64,000 nucleotides of DNA, taken from positions 21,466-85,465 of the forward strand of contig JASAND010017595.1 of NCBI GenBank assembly GCA_030248195.1, read 5' to 3'. The position numbers and the translations under genes were made by a program. The notes below the pieces were generated by a model that saw only the letters and a program-made list of their open reading frames with translations, was not told the DNA's origin and did not search any database. Numbering within the stretch: the first letter of the stretch is position 1; every line of letters starts with the position of its first letter. Positions 55,481-64,000 of this stretch are shown here, in pieces. Source of the DNA: Trissonchulus latispiculum (lineage: Eukaryota > Nematoda > Enoplea > Enoplida > Ironidae).

Positions 55481-56844
55481 TATCCTATGGTAATAACAAA
55501 TCATGAAAGAAGTGGCTTCATTAGATGCAACAGATACGTGGAAGCGTACATATCGTATATACTACCAAGACTACATGATAGAATAAGAATATGAAATCCT
55601 AGCAGTAATGGGGATCAGTTAGGCTCAATTTTTCTCGTATCTACAGTAACTATCTTGTCAGGTGTGGTTAGTTTTCTTTCCTTTGTTAGCTACCGGCTTA
55701 GATTTCCTGTTTAAGCTACCGTAATCCATCAAGCAGGCACGACTCGATTAATTCATATAATTCCCTACACTTTTTCGTTGTTTCGTCATCTTTTCTGTTT
55801 GTATATCTAGGTTTTCCATTTTTAACAAAACGTGTCACCTATTCTGTTTCGTTTCTTCCTTATTCACGTCTCACCACCCCTAAATCATAACCGCATTTGT
55901 CCTTTTCATGCCATAGCACTCGCTCCTCCGGCCAATTTGCTTCTTACTCCTTTCAGTGTGCTCCTTCCATTTACAGTGTTGTTCCTGCCCCAAAAGTTTG
56001 TTTCCTTCCTTTAAGTCATGATGTCCTTTTAAACATTTCTATTTTTAACTGCCAGAAAACTTCATCGTTAGGCACCTTAGCTATTGCCCAAACTATTCTA
56101 CAGTTTCAGTTCGTGCTTGCTCCTCCACATTGGACGTTTTTATTCATAATTTTTGTTCCTCGCATTGTCTTCGCTGAATTTCCTGCGTACCAGGTCCTCC
56201 ATGCTAACACCGGCATTTTTCATCCGAGGTATGGCAACAACACGGTTTAGTTCGTGTTTAGTTTAGAACACCTCAAGCTAGTAAACATTTTGATGGTACT
56301 CTTTTCTACTTCATGCGTTAACTAACCTTTTCATTTTCCTCTCACCGTATATCCTCTTTTTGATAGCCCTCCAATCCCCCTTTTCAAGTGACTAATTACT
56401 TCCATTTGTTATTGGCAACCAACTCTCCACCTTTTGTGTCCACTGAAGACAGCTGCTAAATTAATGGTCTTTTTAACTTCCAAAGTTTGTCTCATAAATT
56501 TCATCAAACCCTAACTTTCTACCATAATTTCACTCACTTCTTCTTCGGCTTCAACTGTTTCAGTCACGATAATTTACAACCTTTATCCCTCTCACTCATG
56601 CCCTGTTTTTATTTCAAACCCTTCTTTACACACTTCTGATTGCTGTAGCTTCTTCCACCGCGAACATTAAACTTTCTTCTTTACGTTCAGGCCTCAGCTT
56701 TCTAGTGGTTATTTTGGATTTGAATGATATTTTTCTACTTGAAAATCAGTTTTCTCGAAAATATCCTCCTTCCTCGAAGCTGCTATTAACACATGTTATT
56801 TTTCTAGTTATAAAAATTTTCTGATGTCGGACAAGACTTCTGAC
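55481..56844. other. T-rich intergenic DNA, nothing recognised
   Basis: Strand-asymmetric, pyrimidine-rich plus strand from 55740 to 56800. Short frames at 55832-56250 have no domain. Confidence 0.5.
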
Positions 56845-56849
56845 ACTAA

Positions 56850-57248
56850 CAGCTTATTAAACTTTCTCATAGTGCTCATCCTCCAATTAAAGCCACTCCC
56901 GGTTTTGCTGGTCTGATGTATTCAGCCCCAAGCGCGTGATCACTTTTCCCGGCAACCGGCAGCTAATTGTAATAGGAATTGCTTTGGTTTTCCTCCCCGG
57001 TTGCTACGGAAGAATAACCGATAGATCTGGGCTTGCAATCTGTCACGGTATCACAGTCACCGGAAGCTGCATTGATCCTGATTATCGAGGAGAGATTGGG
57101 GTAATTCTAGTCAACCAAGGGAAACATATATTCATTCTTAGCGAGGGTGATTAGGATTGCCCAGCTAGTCTGTGAAAAGTATTGCGCCCCGAAATTGTTA
57201 GTCAGCAAACTACCGTCTTCAGCACTCTTCCAGATTTGGATCTTCCGG
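56850..57248 (+). pseudogene. dUTPase relic 2, intronless, two frame breaks
   Basis: Three blocks on the plus strand. The first (about 56850-56935) has PPIKATPGFAG and then YSAPSA, the motif I region. The second (56936-57154) has GRITDRSGLA (motif II) and CIDPDYRGEIGVILVN (motif III). The third, in another frame from about 57152, has RIAQLVCEKY (motif IV) and then LPSSA. Motif V is absent. The catalytic Asp of the DYRG motif is present. The lack of introns suggests a retrocopy or a virus-type gene. It lies 28 bp before the kinase-like exon. Confidence 0.8.
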
Positions 57249-57275
57249 AAAATAACTCATAACTTTTAATTCATT

Positions 57276-57374
57276 ATGTTCATTATAGCCGTAGAAGGAA
57301 ATACTGGTGCCGGCAAAACTTCGGCCATTCGGACGCTAAGAGGAATCTCTCCTGTACTCACGGTGACGGAAACG
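57276..57374 (+). CDS. First exon of a P-loop deoxynucleoside-kinase-like protein
   Basis: ATG at 57276, then FIIAVEGNTGAGKTSAIRTL, a Walker A loop placed at residues 7-15, as in deoxynucleoside kinases and thymidine kinases of the dNK type, which phosphorylate nucleosides at the 5' position. After 33 codons the frame meets ACG|GTTAGT, a good donor, and a stop follows 9 bp inside the intron. A possible next exon begins after CTTTTAG at about 57583. The later motifs (ER.., D..) were not found, so the gene may be broken. The adjacency to the dUTPase relic is notable because both act in dNTP metabolism. Confidence 0.55.
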
Positions 57375-58363
57375 GTTAGTTACTGACAACATTTTTAGGG
57401 AGAAAACCTTCAAGCCTTTTCAAAATGTCCTGCAGTCAACGGTGATCAACAGTGATGTTTTAAATTTTTCGTTCTTGCAAATTCGAAGGGATTACACATT
57501 TAGTGATTTAAATTTTTGAACTGGATTTGGCCCTGGATTTGGCTGATTCGAAATTTGCTAGAGCAGACATCTCTTCTTTTAGCCAAATGAATTGTCTACA
57601 TTTTTCCTTTACGCTTTAACTTGTTTCAGGTGTAAATCTGTTTGCTGTGGATCCGTGTGTGGTGTTTACAGGACAATGCTGCTGCCAGTCTCAGTGCATC
57701 AGCTTAAAAAGTTATCTCTGAGACAGTAATGCTTTTCCTGTAGCTTCTATCAGGAAATTAGCAGTTGTTATCAAATAGAACATGAAGAATACATTGAAAC
57801 AAACTAGTTTTAAATTAAAAATTACTTTTATTTCATATGACAATCATTGAGACACGTTTTTCACGTGAACAAATAAGGGCCTTAAATGAGAATTTTGTTC
57901 TGATTTTAAACATTTCTAGATTCCACATACGCGGTGGTGCTTAGCTTGGTTTGAGGCACAGTTTGTGGCACGAGACCGGTTAAGATAATGAATGACATAG
58001 TTTTTTACACATCTCCAGGCTAAAAAGCAAAAGCCTGGGTGTTCAAATCTGTTGAAGGGTAGAGGAGAGACGAATGATTTTGTCAATACTTTGCTTTACT
58101 GAAAGCTGTACAAACCCATGAAATGCTTCGTTTCATTAAATTTGATGCGATGTTATAAGGAAAAATGATTTTATTTAACTCTTGCTTCTAAACAAGTGTG
58201 TTTGTGTTGCTTGTGTTTGCTTATGTTTGCTTGTGTTTGCCTTTCTTTTTAGATAGAATCCATTGCCTTCTTATAGTTGTTCCTTGATCTGCAGAGAAGA
58301 CTGGAAGCCCCAGGAAACAAATTAAGCAAAGTTTTATTCATCTGAATTTCCTTAACGGGCGGC
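57375..58363. other. AT-rich, no further kinase motif recognised
   Basis: Contains TGTTTGCTTGTGTTTGC short repeats near 58200-58240. No conserved kinase motif after the first exon was recognised. Confidence 0.4.
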
Positions 58364-58673
58364 CTAGAAACCGTCATTGTTTCGTCTATTCACGTGACCT
58401 GGTTGCTTGCAGTAGGCGCATTTTTTTGGTGTTCTAATCGGAACTGGATCTGCAATGTATGCAGTGCCACCAATCAGTCCCAAAACTGAACCATCCGTTT
58501 GAGTAGAGTTGTTTGCAAATCTATTCTTAGCCGGAATGAACCCTGAATCGACATAGTGAGCTTCGGAGTATGCACAGGGACTGTCGAAGACAGAGAAAAC
58601 ATTCTCCCTGTCTCGTTCATCTCTAATCGGAGGTAACCAAAACATATCGCGTACCGACGAACTGTCGGATTTT
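58364..58673 (-). CDS. Terminal exon with a zinc-knuckle-like end
   Basis: Minus strand, opens after GTTTATTTCAG and reads about 103 residues to TAG. It starts KSDSSSVRDMFWLPPIRDER, then SPCAYSEAHYVDSGFIPAKN, NSTQTDGS and an ending KKCAYCKQPGHVNRRNND. The end has the first three ligands of a CCHC knuckle (C-x2-C-x4-H), but the fourth position (x4) is Asn, so zinc binding is doubtful. The frame is intact, with no breaks, unlike neighbouring relics. Family not recognised. Confidence 0.5.
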
Positions 58674-58999
58674 CTGAAATAAACATTTAAAACCAACAGT
58701 CAAAGTTGGTAACCAACGAGTAAATAACACAATAGCACAATAACAAAACAAACAACCCCAAAGCTTCATGAAACAAATTAACCTTAACCCGAACCTCTAC
58801 TTTTTCTTTTCAAAGCCTTTGTGCTTTTATTCGCCGCTTTCAATATGTTTACAATTTCTAACTCATTTTTAACATTAACCTAAATCACTTTGTCATTTTT
58901 AGTTCTTGAAGATTCATCTTCCAAGAATGTTACAGGCTATTTACTTTAGGCTTAGGGCATTAAATAAAATATTTTAAGATCACAATCAAATAATGATAC

Positions 59000-59070
59000 C
59001 TGATACAGCATATTCACGGTTTTGCTTCGGTTTGCTCTAGACACACCTGTTTCTATCTCAGTAGTCATTT
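59000..59070 (-). CDS. 71-bp internal exon, unknown gene
   Basis: Minus strand between a TTTCAG acceptor and CAG|GTATCA donor. It contains ATG after two bases and reads MTTEIETGVSRANRSKTVNM, then LYQ. Borders and composition are good, but its outgoing phase (0) does not match the phase needed by the zinc-knuckle exon at 58673, so another exon or another gene is implied. Confidence 0.35.
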
Positions 59071-59510
59071 CTGAAATTTAAAAATTACCAGTGAGAACTT
59101 CAGAAAGAAATAAAGGTAAAAACATAGCATCGCTAAATACTGCTAAGTATAGAGAATATAAACACTCAAAGGAGCAGTATGTGTACAATTTGACTAGAAA
59201 GTCAGACTAAACAATTCAGAGCATAAAGATTCTTCACTAAAAATTAATGTGTAATTTTATACGAATTTGCAATATAAGAAGAAACCGTTAGCACCCGATT
59301 CCGCGAAATTCCCAGCTTCAACACAAAGTGACAAATACCCTAATACTCTAAATTACGTTGCTGCCGCATATTAGACCAGAGTGAAAGCTTTTTTCCTAAA
59401 TCAATAAAAACAATCGGTGGATCAGATTATGATCTGTTAAGAATACTACCAGTGTAAATGACTTGTATTCCTTGTGACTTTCTTTACTTTAAGCACCATT
59501 TCACCTTCAT
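59071..59510. other. Nothing recognised
   Basis: AT-rich DNA without a domain-bearing frame. Confidence 0.4.
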
Positions 59511-59850
59511 TGTCTCAGCCCGACTAAAGCAGGGAAAACAACACTCTTGTCAAAGTTTATTAAAAACGCACGTAAACTGAATCGTAGCTGAACCTACGTT
59601 ACGTAGAACGTAACTGAAAAATGAATGCAGACTTTGACGAGGAGCAACTAAGGGGAAACACTGAGCCGATTTCACTAATTTTTGATGACCTCATGGATGA
59701 AGTAAAAAAGAACTCCAAACTAGTTAGACTGTTCACCCGTGGATGCCATCACTGGTCTTGTAGCGTCGTTCATATCTCTCAAGACTTAGATTTAGAGGAT
59801 GCATGCCGGAATTGAAATAATTTGATCACAAAAGCAATATTATGATGAGC
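59511..59850 (+). pseudogene. A32-like (FtsK/HerA) packaging-type ATPase relic
   Basis: These ATPases pump DNA into capsids in many eukaryotic dsDNA viruses and virus-like transposons. Block one (59511-59590) has the Walker A SPTKAGKTTLLSKFIKNARK; the Gly before Pro in the usual GPT..GKT is Ser. Block two (59621-59815) is in another frame: FDEEQLRGNTEPISLIFDDL, with hydrophobic-DD Walker B, then LFTRGCHHWSCSVVHISQDL, matching the family's LFT..SHH...SV..I.QNL segment. The roughly 40 residues normally between A and B are partly missing, and a stop follows shortly after. It is clearly decayed. Only this core is visible; no capsid gene was recognised. Confidence 0.75.
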
Positions 59851-60198
59851 AAATACCAAACATACATACATGGTAGTAGAAGTAAAAGAAAAATTAAAAG
59901 CTTAACGCGAGTTAAAAATTTTCCAGAAAAATCTTACCAAAATTTAGCATAGAACTGGTGTGAAAGAAGCGACTGTTGACCCGCTCTAATCCGCGACCCA
60001 CTTCCAACTCTGAGCGCATCGATGATTAGCTTGGTCTCGGCTGTATTTTGAAATTTTACCGTATAAACTTGGTGTTCGCACAATTTTCATGGCTCTTGCG
60101 AACCGCATACTTTCAGGATCCGAGCAAATTCACCTTTTTCATTGTTCCGAAAATTGGGATACGCCAGTAAGTTCATTTCATTTTTAACTTAAAAGAGG

Positions 60199-60364
60199 CT
60201 ACACAATCTTTTGGCATCGACAATAATAAAGAAAGTCTTGAAACAATGCCTTGTAGTAGGTTACCATAGCATCATTGGTTTTCAAAATTTCAAATGGTCC
60301 TTGGAAGAGAATACCGTACTCCGCTTCTGAGGACGATCCAAGATTTAGTCCAATGAGCGAAGCC
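60199..60364 (-). CDS. Exon of unknown family, paralogue of 43780-43969
   Basis: Minus strand after CAATTTTAG, phase 1, 55 codons to TAG. Begins SLIGLNLGSSSEAEYGILF and continues GPFEIL, KTNDAMVTYYKALFQDF. Related over its first 30 residues to the plus-strand exon at 43780, with the same intron phase. The C-terminal parts differ. The family is unknown. Confidence 0.5.
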
Positions 60365-60867
60365 CTAAAATTGGAAGTAAATATTTAAAAATTACTTTAA
60401 AAATATTTTAGTTTCATGAAAAATAAACAAATTTAATGAACTGAGACCACTAGCCCGTCGAATCGGAGGCACTAGCTTAGGCATAAACTTCTGATACTGT
60501 ACTAGTGCAAGAAATTGAGTAAAGACCACTCCGAGCAAGAAGTAAGTCGTACAAGTCGAAAGTCCAAAATCATCACGGCTTTCATTCCAATGCCTGTACG
60601 AGCAGAGTCATTTGTCGGCAGTTCAAGGAAGCCCATCTAATATGAGCATATGGAGGTAGTCTAAGCATGCATAACGCCATTTGCCTCTACATTGCTTATT
60701 GGTCCTGAAATGACAACTTATTCCTGATCATATCCTACCTCAGTGACACTCGACAATTAGCATTTAAGGTGTATAAAATCTGCTGTAGTGGAGAAACGCA
60801 CACCATTTTTTAACAGTTTGAACAAATATATAAGACGTATAAATCCACTTAATTTCGACTGATTCCG

Positions 60868-61200
60868 TGAGGACCTCCGTTTTCTGTGAATTTTTGTTTA
60901 TTTTTCGGTTGGAGTTGCGAGATTTCGCCAAATTACAGTAATACCTTTCTAACAGCCACGAGGCGGGAAAAACACATACAGTTTTTCGTCGTTTGTGGAT
61001 CTATATAAGAGCTATTTGTCTGACAAGCTTTGGACAATTTGAGGAAGACCTCCATTTTTTGTGAATTTTTGTTCATTTTTCGGTTGACGTTGAACGACCT
61101 TAACAAAGCACAGTTATGACTCTAAGTGCCACGAAGCATGAAAAACTTATGCTGTTTTTTCTCAGTTTGTGGGCCTATTTGTTCATTTTTCGGTTTACGT
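60868..61200 (+). repeat. Degenerate tandem repeat with GTGAATTTTTGTTCATTTTT core
   Basis: The core plus ACCTCCGTTTTC-like and GCCACGA(G/A)GC words occurs twice and partly a third time, about 175 and 110 bp apart. Confidence 0.65.
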
Positions 61201-61229
61201 TACACCAGAATTCGGCGAGATCTTCCATT

Positions 61230-61595
61230 TTCAGCAACTTCAAATTTGGAGCTGAAGTTGTTGTCATGGATTGGGCCATGAAATGGATACCGTTAAGTGG
61301 GAGAGAAGAACAGTCGCAGTTTTTTGTGAAAAAAGGATTGCATTGGCACATTTCCGGAGCATTTCTAAGATCCGAAGATGTTGCCTATTTAAAGCGTACT
61401 TTTGTACATGTCTTTGGTAGCGTAGTCCAAGACTCTAGGGCAGTGGTGGCAATTCTGAGAGATGTACTGCGGCGCATTAAATCCGAGCGCCCCAGTGTTA
61501 ACACTGCCTTTATGCGGTCAGATAACGCGGGATGCTACCACGGAGGCGATACTCTAGGATACCTGCAACAACTGGCACATTGTAAAAGAGAATGA
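61230..61595 (+). pseudogene. Transposase/integrase-like fragment (DWAMK family)
   Basis: Frame open from 61116, convincing from about 61230: VVVMDWAMKWIPLSGREEQS, KKGLHWHISGAF, TFVHVFGSVVQDSRAVVAIL, RSDNAGCYHGGDTLGYLQ, stop at 61593. The spacing of MDWAMK, HWHIS, QDS.AV and DNAGCYH matches a widespread invertebrate family of transposon-borne proteins with conserved Asp residues in DWA and DNAG, probably a DDE-type nuclease. The superfamily name is not certain. N- and C-terminal parts are missing, so this is a fragment. Confidence 0.6.
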
Positions 61596-61807
61596 ATCGA
61601 AACTAAAGGCTAAAACCAAAGACCTCATTAGTTTCAGTAGTGTTTTTTGAAAACAGCATTTATGAACCATCTTGTAAATTTAAAGGAAATTTAAATGTAA
61701 TCTACTTGGGAAGGGCAAAGTTAAATTAGCGCTCACTGGCGGGGGTAAAAGATGAAAGTGAGCATTTTCACTCAATAATGTATGATTTTCTCATTTAGAT
61801 TTTAATT

Positions 61808-61958
61808 GACTGAATGGCTTCCTCTTCCGAACCGTCGGAGCCCTCGCCTCCTTCCAGGGAACTCTCATCAGAACGGGCATACGTGCCTCCCCTCCCCCAT
61901 ACTACCCCCAGCTGGGTCGCGATATCCGCGGAATCCGATCCGCTATCCATGAGCTGTA
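61808..61958 (+). pseudogene. Paralogue of the 53541 N-terminal exon, one frame break
   Basis: The ATG near 61814 starts a Ser/Pro-rich N-terminus (ASSSEPSEPSPPSRELSSER). After PPLP the reading shifts one base to YYPQLGRDIRGIRSAIHEL, then a TAA. The block matches NYPQLSSDIRGIRTALRDL at 53640-53700. On the opposite strand an open frame also exists (SGSDSADIATQL), but the paralogy shows the plus strand is the coding one. Confidence 0.5.
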
Positions 61959-62138
61959 CGATTTGTAAAGATTTGAGGTAATTCTGGGAATTACCATAAG
62001 ATAGAAACTTTGACGAATGTTTCAGGGAAATTTTAAGAGTTTTTATACTTCCACGAAAAGGAGAAGATATTTGAGAATAGATAGCAAAAGATCTGCTACA
62101 AAGGGGACGATGCTGCTTGAAGAATAGCATAGCATAGC

Positions 62139-62522
62139 ATGAAAAAGAATAGCAATAGAGCGTGGTTGCCTCTATTAGCTTCAGTGAAGCCAGCCAGCAG
62201 TACTATAGCCACTGGGACAATCCCATGTATGAATCAGTGGCCTTCGCGGTTGCCAGGAGTGCCACCCTCATCACTGCCATTTGAACAATCTTCCAGGGCT
62301 TTGCCTCTACCAACCGCTGACCTGCCTATTACTCTCACGGTCTCGGTTATCATTGAGATACCACATCAGGTTACGGCAGTATGCCCAGTCTGTCAACATT
62401 TCTTGGAAATTCTTGGAGAACAGCCAGGACTCCAGCCGCCCCCAGGCCGCCAGTCATACCCAGGAAACCAGTCAGTGGATTCACTGTTGGGAAGACCGGT
62501 CGTTGGACGTCACAATCAATAG
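62139..62522 (+). CDS. Possible Pro-rich small protein with a CPVC motif
   Basis: 127 codons from ATG. Contains LPGVPPSSLPFEQSSRALPL, HQVTAVCPVCQHFLEILGEQ and a Pro/Gln-rich end. No family or splice evidence. The overlapping frame at 62281-62601 is poorer. Confidence 0.3.
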   Translation: MKKNSNRAWLPLLASVKPASSTIATGTIPCMNQWPSRLPGVPPSSLPFEQSSRALPLPTADLPITLTVSVIIEIPHQVTAVCPVCQHFLEILGEQPGLQPPPGRQSYPGNQSVDSLLGRPVVGRHNQ

Positions 62523-62599
62523 ATCAGTGGCTCAAGTCCGGAATCACTTGCCTATCTCCCAATTTGATGTCAGCTTTCTGGTGGCTAGCTGCGTAATTT

Positions 62600-63540
62600 A
62601 GTTGTGTTGTAGTTTATTGTGTACAAAGTGTTTATTGTGTACAAAGCAGCAGCTGCAAACCGCTGCAAGAAACAGTTGCCATAAAGGACAAACTTTACCT
62701 AATTTTCAATTCCAAGAATTTTAGCTTTTGAATTTTTAGAAGAAACCAAAAATGTGAAGCTAGCTATGGGCGAAGAAAGAAAAACGTAAAATTTAAAAAG
62801 CAGCACTCAACATCGGCAGTAAAAATAGAAACTCTCTATCTCTCTATAGCCGTCTCACAGTGGCAATCAGCGTAAAATTAGAAAATAAGAAAGGAGGAAC
62901 GAAAATAGGAATTTTTGAGTGCTAAATTAAGCATCGTTTGCCAGCTGTCTCTACTAGGGGCTGCAAAACCTAGTTTTGGCATTTGTCCTCTAAAGCTATC
63001 TATCGCCATGTCTTCACCATTTGTTACATTCGCCTTCAAGGTAACTGTACCTTTTGGATCAACCTTCAGCGTTTCGCTAGAAGGAATGCAGCAACAACCG
63101 GTGAATCTCCACTACTAGTCCGTGGAATCAATGGACTGCATAACCCGCCACATAGTGAAAATACGATCGACTAATTTATGCTTATTTTTGTGGTTCAAAC
63201 CTTATTTTCAAAAATTTTTCAACTTTTTTTTCAATTTTTCAACGAACCGCCCAGACCCCCCCCCCCTAATTTTTCTGAGGTCCGCCCCTGCGAAAAAATT
63301 TTCTATGTGCGCCACTGAACTCCGGCCATAGCAGGAAGCAACTCCATGGCCAACGAAATCTATATGCAGCAGCCGCAAATTCTGCCCACTAACTCCGCTG
63401 GCAGTAATCACTTTTGCTACTGTAAACGGCGACAGAAGCAGCGGAATCCACATCCCAGTCAATGGTACTGTTGCTCGCGCTCAAAGCAGTATCAACATCA
63501 GTACCGCTAGTGCCAGAAATGCCATTAACAACAACGGCGA
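62600..63540. other. Nothing recognised
   Basis: Frames at 62915-63331 lack domain character. CAG/CAA-rich short repeats start near 63430. Confidence 0.4.
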
Positions 63541-63542
63541 AA

Positions 63543-63618
63543 GTAGCAGCAGCAACAACATCATGAGCAACAACATCAACAGCAACATCAACAACACCAA
63601 CGACAACAGCAATTGCTG
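63543..63618 (+). repeat. CAA/CAG-rich low-complexity tract
   Basis: AGC, AAC and ATC triplets in a row; it would code Gln/His-, Ser/Asn- or Thr/Ala-rich peptides depending on frame. The frame that continues into the RING exon gives Ala/Thr/Ser. Confidence 0.8.
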
Positions 63619-63827
63619 TCCAGCCCTACGAGACTGAGAATGTTTCTGATGCTATGTGTTGCGCGTGCCTAGATGACCTAGATGAACGCAGAATCCTGCG
63701 TGGACCGTGCGGCCACCGATTCCACGAATCCTGCATCCTACGCTGGATTCAGGAAAGTCCAAACCAACCCGATTGCCCTATGTGCAGGGCCGATTATGGC
63801 AATCAAGGTAACAGGTATCACAGGTAA
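63567..63827 (+). CDS. RING-H2 finger exon (probable E3 ubiquitin ligase)
   Basis: The frame is open from 63567 (after TGA 63564-63566) to TAA 63825-63827. The RING is at about 63651-63785: CCACLDDLDER, CGHRFHESCILRWIQ, CPMC, giving C-x2-C...C-x-H-x2-H-x2-C...C-x2-C with the Trp and hydrophobic positions expected for E2 binding. Such proteins transfer ubiquitin to targets. Gene structure is uncertain: an exon could start after CTGTCCAG at 63623 and end at the donor AAG|GTAACA (63807/63808), or the frame may run to the stop 20 bp later. No substrate-binding domain is seen. The intact finger, next to many relics, suggests a working host gene. Confidence 0.75.
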   Translation, partial: ATTSTATSTTPTTTAIAVQPYETENVSDAMCCACLDDLDERRILRGPCGHRFHESCILRWIQESPNQPDCPMCRADYGNQGNRYHR

Positions 63828-64000
63828 CTAGTATTAAAACATTTAGAACTTTTGTTGACGACAAAAGAAAAAATCAGCAATTCTCTAATACTTATTTAAA
63901 TAGTTTAATTACTTTATTAACTAGCTTTCGCAATTAATGAGTACCAATTACGTTGAAGCTAGCACCTGAACTTTAAAGAGGAATCTCTGAATTTAATATT

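Noticed and set aside
61795..62130. Minus-strand frame with acidic SGSDSADIATQL segment
   Set aside because: The plus strand of the same bases matches the 53541 exon, so the minus frame is its shadow.

Overview
This is a stretch of an invertebrate animal nuclear genome, gene-poor and very rich in transposable elements. The evidence is spliced exons with GT/AG borders, a Gly-X-Y collagen exon, a RING-H2 exon, LINE and Penelope-like retroelements, and many DNA transposons bounded by exact target-site duplications (TSDs). The phylum cannot be named from this sequence.

Layout. 1-4.6 kb: non-coding DNA and a CTGAAA repeat. 4.65-7.68 kb: an intact 1008-residue LINE protein (RTE-like) whose first catalytic RT Asp is Asn. 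9.1-16.9 kb: a nested nursery of non-autonomous DNA elements, namely a 669-bp hairpin element, two 3-bp-TSD elements, a TTAA element inserted in one of them with a third 3-bp-TSD element inside it, and a 7-bp-TSD element holding a TA-TSD MITE. 17.9-18.5 kb: the last exon of a collagen-like host gene. 18.9-25.0 kb: a possible 6-kb element with inverted ends and a Cys-rich reading frame. 25.2-30.2 kb: a 5-kb foldback element with 9-bp TSDs (Mutator-like by TSD length) whose arms are 39-bp tandem repeats. 30.4-38.6 kb: two TTAA families arranged as a large inverted structure, carrying a 3270-bp hAT element with perfect 8-bp TSDs and two tRNA-headed SINE units.

38.8-45.2 kb and 52-63.8 kb hold gene fragments of a different character, mostly frameshifted: two dUTPase relics, an A32-like (FtsK/HerA) packaging-type ATPase relic, a P-loop nucleoside-kinase-like exon, a NADAR (YbiA-like) relic, two pairs of paralogous exons of unknown family, a zinc-knuckle-like terminal exon, a transposase-like fragment and a RING-H2 exon. 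ATPase, dUTPase, nucleoside kinase and NADAR genes are typical accessory or core genes of large DNA viruses. A decayed endogenous DNA-virus-like locus is therefore a reasonable hypothesis, but the pieces are scattered and none has been joined to a capsid gene.

46.5-50.9 kb: a 5'-truncated Penelope-like element (N-terminal GIY-YIG remnant plus RT, minus strand) flanked by identical 72-bp direct repeats. Its reading frame is whole except for one in-frame UGA just before the conserved Q..G.PMGS block. The region beside it (46.5-47.4 kb) is so rich in homopolymers that its sequence is doubtful.

Most of the window is explained by successive insertions. The TSDs and an internal empty-site paralogue allow their order to be read directly. 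Host genes visible with confidence are few: the collagen-like exon, the RING-H2 exon and a coiled-coil terminal exon at 44.4-44.7 kb.
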